DNA of 64,000 nucleotides, taken from the NCBI GenBank assembly GCA_947311845.1, contig CAMZMU010000062.1:45900030-45964029 (forward strand). Reading direction: 5' to 3'. The number at the start of each line of letters is the position of its first letter. Position 1 is the stretch's first letter. Made by a program: the position numbers and the translations under genes. The DNA comes from Poa pratensis. Lineage: Eukaryota > Streptophyta > Magnoliopsida > Poales > Poaceae. Below the pieces are notes generated by a model that was not told where the DNA came from, did no database searches, and saw nothing but the letters and a program-made list of their open reading frames with translations. Below, one piece after another: positions 12,898-22,499 of this stretch.

Positions 12898-13185
12898 GGC
12901 GTATGTATGCTCCTGCGCTTGCAGAGGGAGTGGTTGGTGAAAATTTTCTTGCATGTGTGTCGATCGATCCACACCGGCTAATTATGTTCTCTTCTCGTGG
13001 TGTAGCCTACTGTAGACCGAGCGAGACATGAGGCCACCGTACCCGTACGTCATGTATATGCTCAGGTTCCTGGCTCCCTTTTTGCAAGGGCCTCTAGTGT
13101 ACTCTCGTACTTGTCAGTTTTTGCTCCAACATGAACACACATCTGTGGTTCTCCTACTAGCCGGCCACGCCCCTCCTCTGCCTCG
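12898..13185. repeat. Diverged direct duplication, copy B
   Basis: Partner of the segment at 11177-11500, shorter by several small deletions. It keeps the CTCTAGTGTACTCTCGTACTTG block near its end. Homology fades after about 13185. Confidence 0.7.
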
Positions 13186-13947
13186 TATTATACCTGCTAG
13201 CTAGTACTACAGTACTGTTCTTCCTGGAGTATACTGCGTCCCCATGGGTCTGCACGCACCAGAGAAGATTTAACTCTGACGGATGATCAGTTACCAATCC
13301 CCAAGCCACAAATCCCAAGTGGTTACTGTGCATACCCGGTGTTTATGTTAGTTAATCATTTGCTCAGTCAAGTACAGATCATGGCCTTGTATGGGAACTT
13401 GCTCAAGGAAATCAGATCAGTTCACTGCCAATCATCCTCCTACTATTCATGGTGATGTTAATTAGTGATGACAAAGTCAAGTGTAGTATCACTGAACTGC
13501 CCTCTTGGTACTTGGGTCGTGTTGCTTACTTAAATCGCACAAACAGCACCACTACCACAACTTTTGACCAGTGCGTACGACATAAGCCCTCTTCTAAATT
13601 AATTGCGGGCTCTGCGTTTGAACATAAAGTTTCCTTATATGGTCCCTCTCTCTTGTTGTTAATTTAATTATTTACTTCTTACAACCAGCTTCAGTTTCGA
13701 AATACCTTGTGTTGTAGGTTTGGTTAAAGTCAAAAGTTTATACAGTTTGACCAGGTATTCATACGTTATGAAACTATATTTCATGTTGACAGTAACAATA
13801 TTAACTAGGTTTTCATGTTTAATTATGTGCACGAATCTTTATTTACAAAACATGCACACGTGCTTGTATAGAGAAGATGGCACCGAGTAGATTTATTCAC
13901 GCGTAAGTAGTAGAACCTATTTAATTTATTTATTCGTCTGTGATTAC
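13186..13947. other. Intergenic DNA
   Basis: AT-rich sequence with no supported gene, RNA or repeat. Confidence 0.4.
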
Positions 13948-14112
13948 TACTTCCTTTGTTCCTAAATATAAAATATTTTAGCTTCCTCACATGTTGACTA
14001 GGTACGGACCCAAATGAGTGAACATACACACTAAAACATGTCTAAATACATGCAGATACATGTGAATATGGACAAAAGCTAAAACATCTTATATTTAGGA
14101 ACAAAGGAAGTA
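13948..14112. mobile_element. Stowaway-type MITE
   Basis: Terminal inverted repeats TACTTCCTTTGTTCCTAAAT and its complement ATTTAGGAACAAAGGAAGTA bound a 165-bp AT-rich hairpin. The outer TA pair fits the Stowaway TA target duplication. The internal CACATGT and AAAACATGT blocks recur in the element at 42717-42875, so both belong to one subfamily. Confidence 0.85.
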
Positions 14113-17100
14113 TCAGCTATGCTAGTTGAATAAAAAAAGTTTGCATCTTGCACAAGTTGTTATATCATTGGTGTACCCATTGTAACTTAAAAGGCATATT
14201 TTACCATGGAAATAGGGGTGAAAATCATGCCAACTTCAATTTACAATCTAGAAGTTTCCGTAAATATGATTAACTAGTCGTACACTAAAACCTACTTTTC
14301 AGATATTCGTTAGATCATATCCTTAGAGATCTATACCATAAATGTGTATACACTATATGGTTTATACAATCATCCGAAATTAATTGAGGAACAAAACTAT
14401 GCTACAAATTATAGTTTAAACGTAGCACATGCAAATGTATTTTGAACTATATGAAATACGCCTATATGAAAAATGTTACAACTAACATTTAGGATATTTT
14501 ATGTGGCTAAGAATGAAAAAATAAAAAATAGAACATTATACTCATTAACACATAGCATGCTAAGTATAAATGTTTAATATAAATTATGGTCAACTCGCCC
14601 TAGATCCAAATTTGTTCGTATAGGCCGTATGCGGGTCAAATACTGAGGAGCCCTTCCTAGGCACGCCGAGGATGGAAAATAGACCGGAACGGGTATCAAA
14701 GTGCGAGCACACTTTCACGGCCGCATGTAGTGTCAACCTGATGGATGTCCAACTCGCTACGGCGCCGGACGAGTGGTCAATGGCGAGCCCACGGATATGT
14801 GCCCCACGCCACCATGACACATGATTTCTTTGTTTCCAATATTTATTTCTGTAGCCACAATATTAGGTCACTAATTTTGATTTGCATATGATAGGAATTT
14901 TCGAAACAACACATATGAATATTTATAAAACACTCTTATTTGCAGCATGAATGGCTTATCTAGATTCATACATTATATGAGTCATCAAAATCTACCAGGT
15001 AAGGTCACTTACAAGGCTCGTGATTTTATTTTCTATTTACGACATATGTATGAATATTAAATATTATTTTGGTTTTTTTGTGTATAACACAGACTTTCGC
15101 TCCTTATCCACCTAATAGAAAGTTTACCAGATTGTATCTAGTAAGACGGAAACACTAATCTGATTGGCATTCCAACGAAGCATACATGTAGTTGGCTTAT
15201 TAGGACATTAAACTTGGGTTCATGACATAATCACGTGCAAAAATTACAACTCTTGTATGACCGGTCTGCTCTCGCATTGAGTTAATTTGAATAACTCTTT
15301 GTTGGCTAGCTATATTCATGGTAAACTGTGATGCAATTTCATATATTTTCTAGCATGCCCGATTTGGGTGGTTTGCTAATTCTCAGTTGACTGAGAGTTA
15401 AGTTAGAGCTCGTTCAGCTCCAAAACCATTGGGTTTGCATCCTGATTTGTGCATCATATGAATTGCAAGTGAGCTTACAACTGGGTTTTTTAGTCGCAAG
15501 TGGGGTTGCAACTGAGATTTTAAGTTTTTAATTTATAATAGAAGATTTCTATTGCAAATATTGATATGTTTTTCTATATACTTGTTCAATCATTACAAAG
15601 TATGACCTGATCAAATCTAAAATGCTGGGTAGTTTGGAAGGAGCACGAACAGTAATTACACACCGAATTTGTAAAGAGCACGATGCTTTGCCGATATATA
15701 TGGTACGGCTGAAATGATGTTCAACAAAGTAGTATCTTTGTTTTTGCGGGACACCCTAGTTGTATCTAGCTAAGATGTAGAAGTTTGGATCTAGCTTCTA
15801 TGTATAGAACATATTGCTGGAACTAGGTAGTTTATATGAAATTAATGGAAAACATACAACCTATAATGAGAGGTCAAAATTTCAAATTATTAAAGCAATG
15901 TTTTGGAGCTTTGATTTACTCCGTATTTGTGAGTACTGAGTACACACTTTCCACTATTTAACTCCGGTCTCTCCTCACTTTATTCAAACCACAACTTAGT
16001 TAAGGTGCATGGCTCAAGTGGTCTTTCTCTACCTTTTCTTGATTATGTTTAGTGAACTTGTCTTGCATAATTATATTGTTTGTCTCTCCCTACTCTCTCC
16101 TCCAGTATCACTTTCTCTTTCCACAAGCTTGAAATATGTTTTTCTTGGGTACGTGTGTCTTTTGCACAGCACTTGTTGTTCTATAAGGTCGTTCAAAGTC
16201 AAAGTAGTGAAAAGGCCACCCCAAAACCCGGGTGACCCTATGAAATGGACAAGAACATGTGTCTTGTGTGATGCGCTCGCTCCATCATAATTAGTACACT
16301 AGAGTTCTGGTCTCTCTGCAGATTAACTAACTTAAACATTTCTAGTACAATCTTGTCATGCATGGCCAATGCATATTTGCATGTGTGGAGCCTCCTTGCC
16401 CTTAGATCGTGCCCCCAAATCCTTTTTCTTTCTCCCGTTGAACATGCACCAGCTTCTCCTCCTCACACCTTTTCAGATGTTGTCTAGCTAGGGCTTGACC
16501 AGCCTGACCTGACCCCATCTTGCATTTCACAAACCAACATAAGCCAAATTCACATGTACACAAGAGTAGAAAAGATGGGGTAGGGGAAGTCAAGGTCACC
16601 AGATAAGATTTCAATTGGCATGCACTCTACCTCTACACAAATGCATAGTTGCATTTGTAGAAGCTATGGCCTTAGATGCAAGAATTGCACCACCACATGC
16701 ATGCAGCTTTTCATAAGAATCCAAGTTCACCATTGTTCTCACGAGGGAGGGGAAGTCAAGGCTTTGCACACTCCAAGAACATCCTTTTCAAGATGCTCCC
16801 AACTAAAAAGAAAATCAAAATACCAACTTAGCAAGATCAATTCATTCCTTTGCACTGTACTTAATAAATGTAATAGTGGCTCTTAAAAAAGTACAACGGT
16901 ATTGGTTGCAAAAGTCTTACCCAAAGATATTGAGGTTTAATCCTCGAGGAAAAATTAGGTGGGTAAAAAGTAGCGTCGATCCACATCAGCTGCTCTTTTG
17001 CATCAGCCTCACATGGCACACACTTAACAGTCGGTCGCGGTTGATGATAGTTGCGACATTGGATGCATTAAGCTTTTACGTTTCGTTTGCTCTCTCTCTC

Positions 17101-18374
17101 TCTCCAAACTTTTTGATCACAGAATTAAAGCCATGGATTAGGCTCTAGAAAATAGCTCTAGAGAGACATGAAAGGGATAGTTCACTTGTTTCCTGATTTA
17201 ATATCTGTCACTCCTTCCGATTTGTTCTGATTTGAAGCTCGCCACCGGCACGCACATGCGCACTAATCCGTAGAATGTCCATTAAGAATAAAAAATAGCA
17301 TGAATCCAATGGGGTTGAGAGGGATAATGATCCTTGTCCAAGCATTTGTCTAGCTCACGCAGGGCAAAGCAAGCTTCACTAGGAAAAAGGAGTCAAAGAG
17401 GGCCCTCACCTCATGTGAGAGTCACTCAAGGTTGTATGCATGGAAACAAAGAAGCATAATTAACAGGAAGTGGTGGCATAAGAAAGAGTGCCTTCTACAC
17501 ATATCGCACTGTTGTTTTATCTTGTTTTGAGGGCAAGCTAACCACTCCATTTGAATGTTTCTTACATGCAAAGGGGACATAATATGATCTCTTAGAAGAG
17601 TGGTCAAAACTCCGTTAACTTTGACCGCGGATAATACGGATAAGACTAATTAGATTAATTATCTGAAAATAATACCCTTTTATTGAAAATGAAAATAATA
17701 CCTTTAGATTAAAGTAAAACAGTTTTGCACTTTTAAGTAACTTATAATTTACGGAAGCGATCATGGACAAAGTTACGCATTAGAGATCATGTCCTCATAT
17801 ATCGGGTAACAGAATGAGTAGCTTTTCAAATGCTCTTTTGAGTTTGCATGTATTGCGCAAACAAGCACATGGACACAAGAAAATCAAAACCGAATGGTCA
17901 AACTACAAAAAAGCACATAATCGTGTAGCATTTTTTACATGTATCATAATAGCTATTGTAGTACTAGTATCTTCGAGCATAGATTGCAATTGTCTCTTTC
18001 GAAACAAATAAATTATAGTTGTTCAAAAGGGTCGACGCATAGGTAGGTATGTTCTCTTCTACATCCCTCCTTTTCTCATCAGTGGCAGGCATGTTTACAC
18101 TGTCTGATTAGTTTGCAATACTTGGTCCTAAGTACTGAATCATCACAGCATGCAAGGCGGTATGCCCAAGTAACATGTATATATGCCACAATAATTAGCT
18201 ACTCATGTAGGACCATTATTTAAAAAATAGTTTGTCTTGGCAGGAGCTTCTTGGTCACCGGCTTCATATAACTAGTGTGTGTTATGCTGGTTTATTAATT
18301 TGGTTGAACAAGGATCATGTCATAGTCATATGTAGGATGACACTAATTAGTTTAATTTAAATTGCATGTACTGT
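14113..18374. other. Long non-coding upstream region of FZP
   Basis: No gene is supported over more than 4 kb. The sequence is AT-rich, with a GC-richer island at 14590-14830, a short CT microsatellite near 17091-17103, and several CATGCATG-type palindromes near 16680-16710. Distant control elements of FZP are expected in such a region (inference from rice FZP genetics), but I cannot identify them without alignment. Confidence 0.4.
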
Positions 18375-18387
18375 AGCATGCATAGCC

Positions 18388-18472
18388 GTAGTAGATTTGG
18401 TTATTGCGTTGTTGCAGAGGCTGGGTGCATGTTGTATCTTCTCGATATTAATAAACACTCTTTATCTAAAAA
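18388..18472 (+). mobile_element. Severely 5'-truncated LINE remnant in the FZP promoter
   Basis: An 85-bp insertion is flanked by perfect 13-bp copies of AGCATGCATAGCC at 18375-18387 and 18473-18485. Its end, GGGTGCATGTTGTATCTTCT then GATATTAATAAACACTCTTT with a short A tail, has the form of Triticeae LINE 3' ends. It lies about 510 bp before the FZP start codon. Confidence 0.75.
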
Positions 18473-18812
18473 AGCATGCATAGCCATAAATGAAGTGTAT
18501 ATATGTGTATGAAAACTGAGGGTAGAACATTCCAAGTATTCTTTTTTTCTGGCAACACATATACATATGCATGTATAGACTGACACAACATTCTCCTCAT
18601 CTCTTTCGTCTTAAGGTTAGGGCACACAAATCCAAACACAAGATGCATACATACAAACATGCAGTGAGCTTTGCACTCCCTCCTTTTCCTCCTAGAATTA
18701 AACAAGTGCATTTGGGGGTGCAGTGCATGCATGCCACTCCCCTACTACCTTGCCATCTCATCCACAGTGTTCTCCTTCTAGCTCCTCCCTCCCTCCTGCA
18801 AGCTTGCTCCCC

Positions 18813-18820
18813 ATTTAAAT
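18813..18820 (+). promoter_or_regulatory. Probable TATA box of FZP
   Basis: ATTTAAAT followed by ACC lies after a pyrimidine-rich stretch of CTCCCTCCCTCC type and about 160 bp before the ATG. This places the transcription start near 18845-18850, where the sequence turns into a plausible leader. Inferred from position only. Confidence 0.5.
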
Positions 18821-18980
18821 ACCACCCTGCCTCCCTCCATAGTGAGCACTACACGCACTAGAAGCTCACAACATAGCAACCACCTCAAGGCTCAAGCTAG
18901 GTAGCTAAGCTCACAGCACAAGCTACTCACTAAGCTTAGTAGGCTAAGGCAGTAGATATCCTTCGATCAGTTCTTTTGCC

Positions 18981-19904
18981 ATGAGCAATCGCAGCAGCAG
19001 CAGCGGCGGTGGCGGCCAGACATCCCAGATGATGGCGTTCTCGGAGCATTCGCTGCCGAAGCCGATCATGGGCCACCCGCTGCCTCAGCCGTCTCCGCCG
19101 TCGTCGCCGAGCGAGCGGCCGACGGGGCGTGGCCGGCGGCGCACGCAGGAGCCCGGGCGGTTCCTCGGCGTGCGGCGGCGGCCGTGGGGCCGCTACGCCG
19201 CGGAGATACGCGACCCCACGACCAAGGAGCGGCACTGGCTCGGCACCTTCGACACGGCGCAGGAGGCCGCCCTGGCCTACGACCGCGCCGCGCTCTCCAT
19301 GAAGGGCGCCCAGGCGCGCACCAACTTCGTCTACGCGCACGCCGCCTACAACAACTACCCGCCCTTCCTCGCGCCGTTCCACCACGCGCAGCAGCCCGCA
19401 TACGCGTCGTCGACCAACATGCAGTACGGGAGCCAGCAGCACGTGACAAGTGCGGCGGCGCCGCACATTGGCTCGTACCACAGCCACGGCGGCGGCTACC
19501 AGGCGGGTCTGGCCGCCGGCGCGGGCGAGTGCTCCATGCCGGTGGCTAATGCCGATCATGCCAGCCCGATGGACATGCGTCACGGCGGACACGACTTCCT
19601 CTTCCCCAGCGCGGACGACAACTCCGGGTACCTGAGCAGCGTGGTGCCGGAGAGCTGCCTCCGTCCCCGGGGCGGCGACATGCAGCAGGACGCGCGGCGG
19701 TACTCCGTGTCCGACGCCGACGCCTACGGGATGGGCCTCCGGGAGGACGTGGACGACCTGGCGCAGATGGTGGCCGGGTTCTGGGGCGGCGCCGACGCGC
19801 CGTACGGCGGGTTCGCCCCCACGAGCGGCGCCGGCCACGACATGGTCGCCTCGTCGCAGGGCTCCGACTCCGGCTTCTCCCCCTTCAGCTTCCTCTCCCA
19901 CTGA
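18981..19904 (+). CDS. FZP: FRIZZY PANICLE-type AP2/ERF transcription factor
   Basis: Intronless, 307 residues. In grasses this factor sets spikelet meristem identity and stops axillary branching in the spikelet (rice FZP, maize BD1, wheat WFZP, barley COM2); loss gives extra or branched spikelets. A Ser/Gly-rich N-terminus and a Pro/Ser segment ([12 protein letters not shown]) lead to a single AP2 domain at about residues 60-117. It has the ERF signature [20 protein letters not shown], then [20 protein letters not shown] and ARTNF. The C-terminal half has the acidic conserved block [16 protein letters not shown] and the family ending SPFSFLSH. The ATG in TTGCCATGAGC starts the only frame with the domain; an equally long antisense frame is a GC-rich shadow. 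The frame is intact. A LINE remnant sits about 0.5 kb upstream and a CACTA transposon about 0.5 kb downstream. Confidence 0.95.
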   Translation: MSNRSSSSGGGGQTSQMMAFSEHSLPKPIMGHPLPQPSPPSSPSERPTGRGRRRTQEPGRFLGVRRRPWGRYAAEIRDPTTKERHWLGTFDTAQEAALAYDRAALSMKGAQARTNFVYAHAAYNNYPPFLAPFHHAQQPAYASSTNMQYGSQQHVTSAAAPHIGSYHSHGGGYQAGLAAGAGECSMPVANADHASPMDMRHGGHDFLFPSADDNSGYLSSVVPESCLRPRGGDMQQDARRYSVSDADAYGMGLREDVDDLAQMVAGFWGGADAPYGGFAPTSGAGHDMVASSQGSDSGFSPFSFLSH

Positions 19905-20417
19905 AATGCATCAATGCGCCTGCATTGCTCAGTGATCTGATCATCATCGATCATAGCTAGCTAGCCGTTGGTTTCGAGAAGTTGGTTCGATCGGCAGTAG
20001 TAGTAAGTAGCAGTAGATCGAGAGGAAGAAGATTCAGTCCCTGTCAGTGGCACATATGGTGTGCCCTAGCTTAGCTAGCTTCATACTATGTACTTAGGCT
20101 CTTCTAGTACCATCAATCACTAGTACGTTTGCTACGTTTTCATGCATGCATGTCATGCTTAATTACATCTCTAATTAGTTTCCCTCTCAAATTACCTAAT
20201 TGTGTGGGATTAGTTTGTTAAAGCTGGTCGATCGAGAGGCGCGAGAGAATGAAGTACGCACGAATACTGTTTCTTGATCCTTGAAAGTTTCAGTTTCAGT
20301 TGGAATTTTGCTGGATTCGATCAGAAAGTGGCAAGTACGTACGTACCGGAAGAAAAGGGATAAGGGGCAGAGTACACGAACGACGTACTACGCCATGACA
20401 GATTGACAGTTCAACGG
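19905..20417 (+). other. FZP 3' region
   Basis: 3' UTR and flank with many TAGCTAG, GATCGAT and CATGCATG palindromes. It ends at the AAA target site of the CACTA element. No other feature seen. Confidence 0.5.
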
Positions 20418-20435
20418 AAACACTACTAGAAAAAC

Positions 20436-20990
20436 GCTCGCCGCCGAGTTGTCTCAGCTTCGCCGAGTGCATAATTTCGGGGCACCACGGCGAAGAGGGC
20501 TATCGCCGGTAGAGAGACGGCGACACTCGGCGACGACGAGACATCTCGGCAAACGCGAACGTCACCGGCTACGTGCAGAAAAAGATCTCGGCGAAGATTA
20601 CCACGTCGGCGAAGACAACACAAAACACTCGGTGAAGTGTTTTTCCCGGCGAAACTGACGACCACGTGGTGCCTGGCAATGGGGCCCGCCTTGCAGGTTT
20701 GGTCCCTCCATTTCGCCGAGTACCGCACCCGGCGAAGACCTGGCGCGAAAAAGGAAATTTCTGCCGCGCAAAAAGATTCTGTTTCGCCGGTGGAAGGCAC
20801 TCGGCGAATCTATGGGCGGGAACGAAAATTTCTTTCCGCGCCATTTCGTCGCCGGGGGTTTGGCATCGCCGGGTGCTAGTGTCGGCGAAGGTTGTTGGCG
20901 GGAACGAAAATTTCGTTCCGCACCAGTTCTTCGCCGGGACACCAACTTCGCCGGGTGTATCGCTCGGTGAACTGGAGATTTTTTGGAGCC
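20436..20990. repeat. Left subterminal repeat array of the CACTA element
   Basis: More than a dozen copies of a short motif around CTCGGCGAA, CCCGGCGAA and the inverse TTCGCCGAG/TTCGCCGGG are spread over this stretch. Such arrays bind the TNPA-type protein in En/Spm elements (family knowledge). Confidence 0.85.
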
Positions 20991-21012
20991 AGCTTCCCAC
21001 CCCTAGCTGCGC

Positions 21013-21020
21013 CTATAAAT
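21013..21020 (+). promoter_or_regulatory. TATA box of the CACTA transcript
   Basis: TATAAATA lies in GCGCCTATAAATACCAC, directly after the subterminal array and 53-60 bp before the first hairpin. It is well placed for a Pol II start near 21045. The hairpins would then be at the very 5' end of the transcript. Confidence 0.6.
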
Positions 21021-21072
21021 ACCACACCTCTACACCAGCTTACTCACTCATTCCAGCTTACCCAGCTCAAAC

Positions 21073-21173
21073 ACAAGACATTCGGGTTCCCTAGCTATGC
21101 CCGACACTGAATGCAGCGACATTCGACCGTGAATCAGTGTCGGGCTGTAGCTAGGAGAAACCGTGTGTCTTGT
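21073..21173 (+). ncRNA. MicroRNA-like hairpin 1
   Basis: A 101-nt imperfect foldback. The 5' arm starts ACAAGACATTCGGGTTCC and runs through CTAGCTATGCCCGACACTGA. The 3' arm TCAGTGTCGGGC-TGTAGCTAGG-AGAAACCGTGTGTCTTGT pairs with it in perfect blocks of 8, 7 and 12 bp separated by small mismatches and bulges. The loop is about 18 nt. Size and imperfection fit a plant pre-miRNA. I do not recognise the mature sequence as a known family. Confidence 0.55.
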
Positions 21174-21229
21174 TACAGCTATATTTAGATATACTACACA
21201 CAAATTATCCGGATTTACCCAGCTCAAAC

Positions 21230-21330
21230 ACAAGACATTCGGATTCCCTAGCTATGCCCGACACTGAATGCAGCGACATTCGACCGTGAATCAGTGTCGG
21301 GCTGTAGCTAGGAGAAACCGTGTGTCTTGT
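21230..21330 (+). ncRNA. MicroRNA-like hairpin 2
   Basis: A direct copy of hairpin 1, shifted by 157 bp and differing by one base (GGATTCCC for GGGTTCCC). Part of the spacer with ACAAATTATCCGGATTTACC is also repeated, so the unit was tandemly duplicated recently. Confidence 0.55.
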
Positions 21331-21371
21331 TTCAGCTATATTAGATATTACACACAAATTATCCGGATTTA

Positions 21372-21428
21372 CCCAGCTACGTCCCACCGTGCATGTGATA
21401 TCGCAGCCACGGTGGGATTGTAGCTGGG
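21372..21428 (+). ncRNA. MicroRNA-like hairpin 3 (shorter, diverged)
   Basis: Arms CCCAGCTACGTCCCACCGTG and CACGGTGGGATTGTAGCTGGG pair over about 20 bp with one small bulge. The outer GTAGCTgGG side matches the other hairpins, but the inner arm sequence is different on both sides, so pairing was kept. The following GAAACCGTATGATTTGT matches the outer 3' arm of the others, while the outer 5' arm is lost. Confidence 0.5.
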
Positions 21429-21495
21429 TGAAACCGTATGATTTGTTCATTTATGAGACGTCTTACCGCTGATTGGATCAAAGTGGCGCTCAAAC

Positions 21496-21596
21496 ACAAA
21501 ATATTCGGGTTCCCTAGCTACGTCCTACGGTGAATGCAACGTCATTCGAACGTGAATCACTGTAGGGCTGTAGCTAGGGGAAACCGTATATTTTGT
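21496..21596 (+). ncRNA. MicroRNA-like hairpin 4
   Basis: A 101-nt foldback. The 5' arm ACAAAATATTCGGGTTCCC then TAGCTACGTCCTACGGTGA pairs with TCACTGTAGGGC then TGTAGCTAGGGG and AAACCGTATATTTTGT. The layout is as in hairpin 1, but the outermost 8 bp and the inner arm are changed on both arms. Confidence 0.55.
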
Positions 21597-21764
21597 TTCC
21601 CAGGTTACTCACTCATATATTCTACCAGATTATGTATTCAGATGCTAAAGATCATTAGTTGGAAATGCAAAGATAAATAATACATTTTACACGGTCGTCG
21701 TTGTAGCGACCAGCATTAGGGAATGACACCAATCTTGGGTACATAGATGAACCATTTGTCATAA

Positions 21765-22213
21765 GAAATGATGTGGCTCAGATTAGTCATACTCCTGCCT
21801 AGGCCTATAATACTCGTGCTCATAGTCGCCGCCGTCGTCGTCGCTGTCGTCGGGCGGGGGCGGCGCTCGCCTGGACTGAAACTGAGGGTAGCTCAGGCGG
21901 GGGTTATCGCCAGGTTCTCCTCGTACCTGGCGAGCGCCCTCTCACGTCGAGTGAAGAAGAAGGCGTCCCAAGTCGGGCGGTAGTCGGGATTCCAGCGGTG
22001 ATCCATCCGCTGCTGCGGAGTGAGCTCGTTGAAGTAGTGGTTCGTGATGGCCGCCCGGCGCGCCAAACCTTGAGGGACAGGAGCGACCGGCACGCCTCCG
22101 GTGCTCAGCCACCAGCCAGCGGGGACGCCGTAGCCGGGTGGGCATGGGTAGTTCGAGGCGCAAAGCGCCTCCGCCTCTTAGTAGGTTAGAGTGGGTACGG
22201 TGGAAGCCATGGG
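21765..22213 (-). pseudogene. Captured or transposon-associated gene fragment of unknown function
   Basis: Read on the minus strand from 22213, a frame begins MASTVPTLTY, meets a stop, then continues with PPGYGVPAGWWLSTGGVPV, ITNHYFNELTPQQRMDHRW and TWDAFFFTRRERALARYEEN before another stop. From memory the GVPVPP and FF-RRE-ELA pattern occurs in an unnamed protein family repeated in cereal transposons. It opposes the direction of the CACTA genes and is broken by stops, so it is unlikely to make a protein. Confidence 0.45.
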
Positions 22214-22279
22214 GAGTGATTAGGCTGCAGATATGAGTGAAGGGGTGCTATGCCAATGGAGGCCATGACTACATATATA

Positions 22280-22499
22280 TAGTGAGAACTGTCCAATCAG
22301 AAAAAAGCACACGGATCGTGTGTTTCCTTTGAGCGCTCATGAGCCGTTGGATCGGTGTGTATGTTTCGAGTGCTTGTGAACCGTCAGATCAGGCAGAAAA
22401 GCACACGGATCGTGTGTTTCCTTCCAGCACTTCTGAGCCGTTGGATCAGCAGTGTGTTTCTTTCGAGCGCTTGTGAGCCGTCGGATCAGAAAGAAGCAC
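22280..22499. repeat. Short degenerate tandem repeats
   Basis: Alternating copies of GCACACGGATCGTGTGTTTCC and GAGCCGT(T/C)GGATCAG with spacing of roughly 50-60 bp lead directly into the 354-bp array. Confidence 0.6.

Noticed and set aside
12541..12981. 146-codon forward open frame
   Set aside because: No domain, no splice context, and it overlaps the repeated non-coding segment at 12898.
18936..19901. 321-codon open frame antisense to FZP
   Set aside because: It mirrors the GC-rich FZP coding sequence, has no domain, and the forward strand carries a full conserved AP2/ERF protein.
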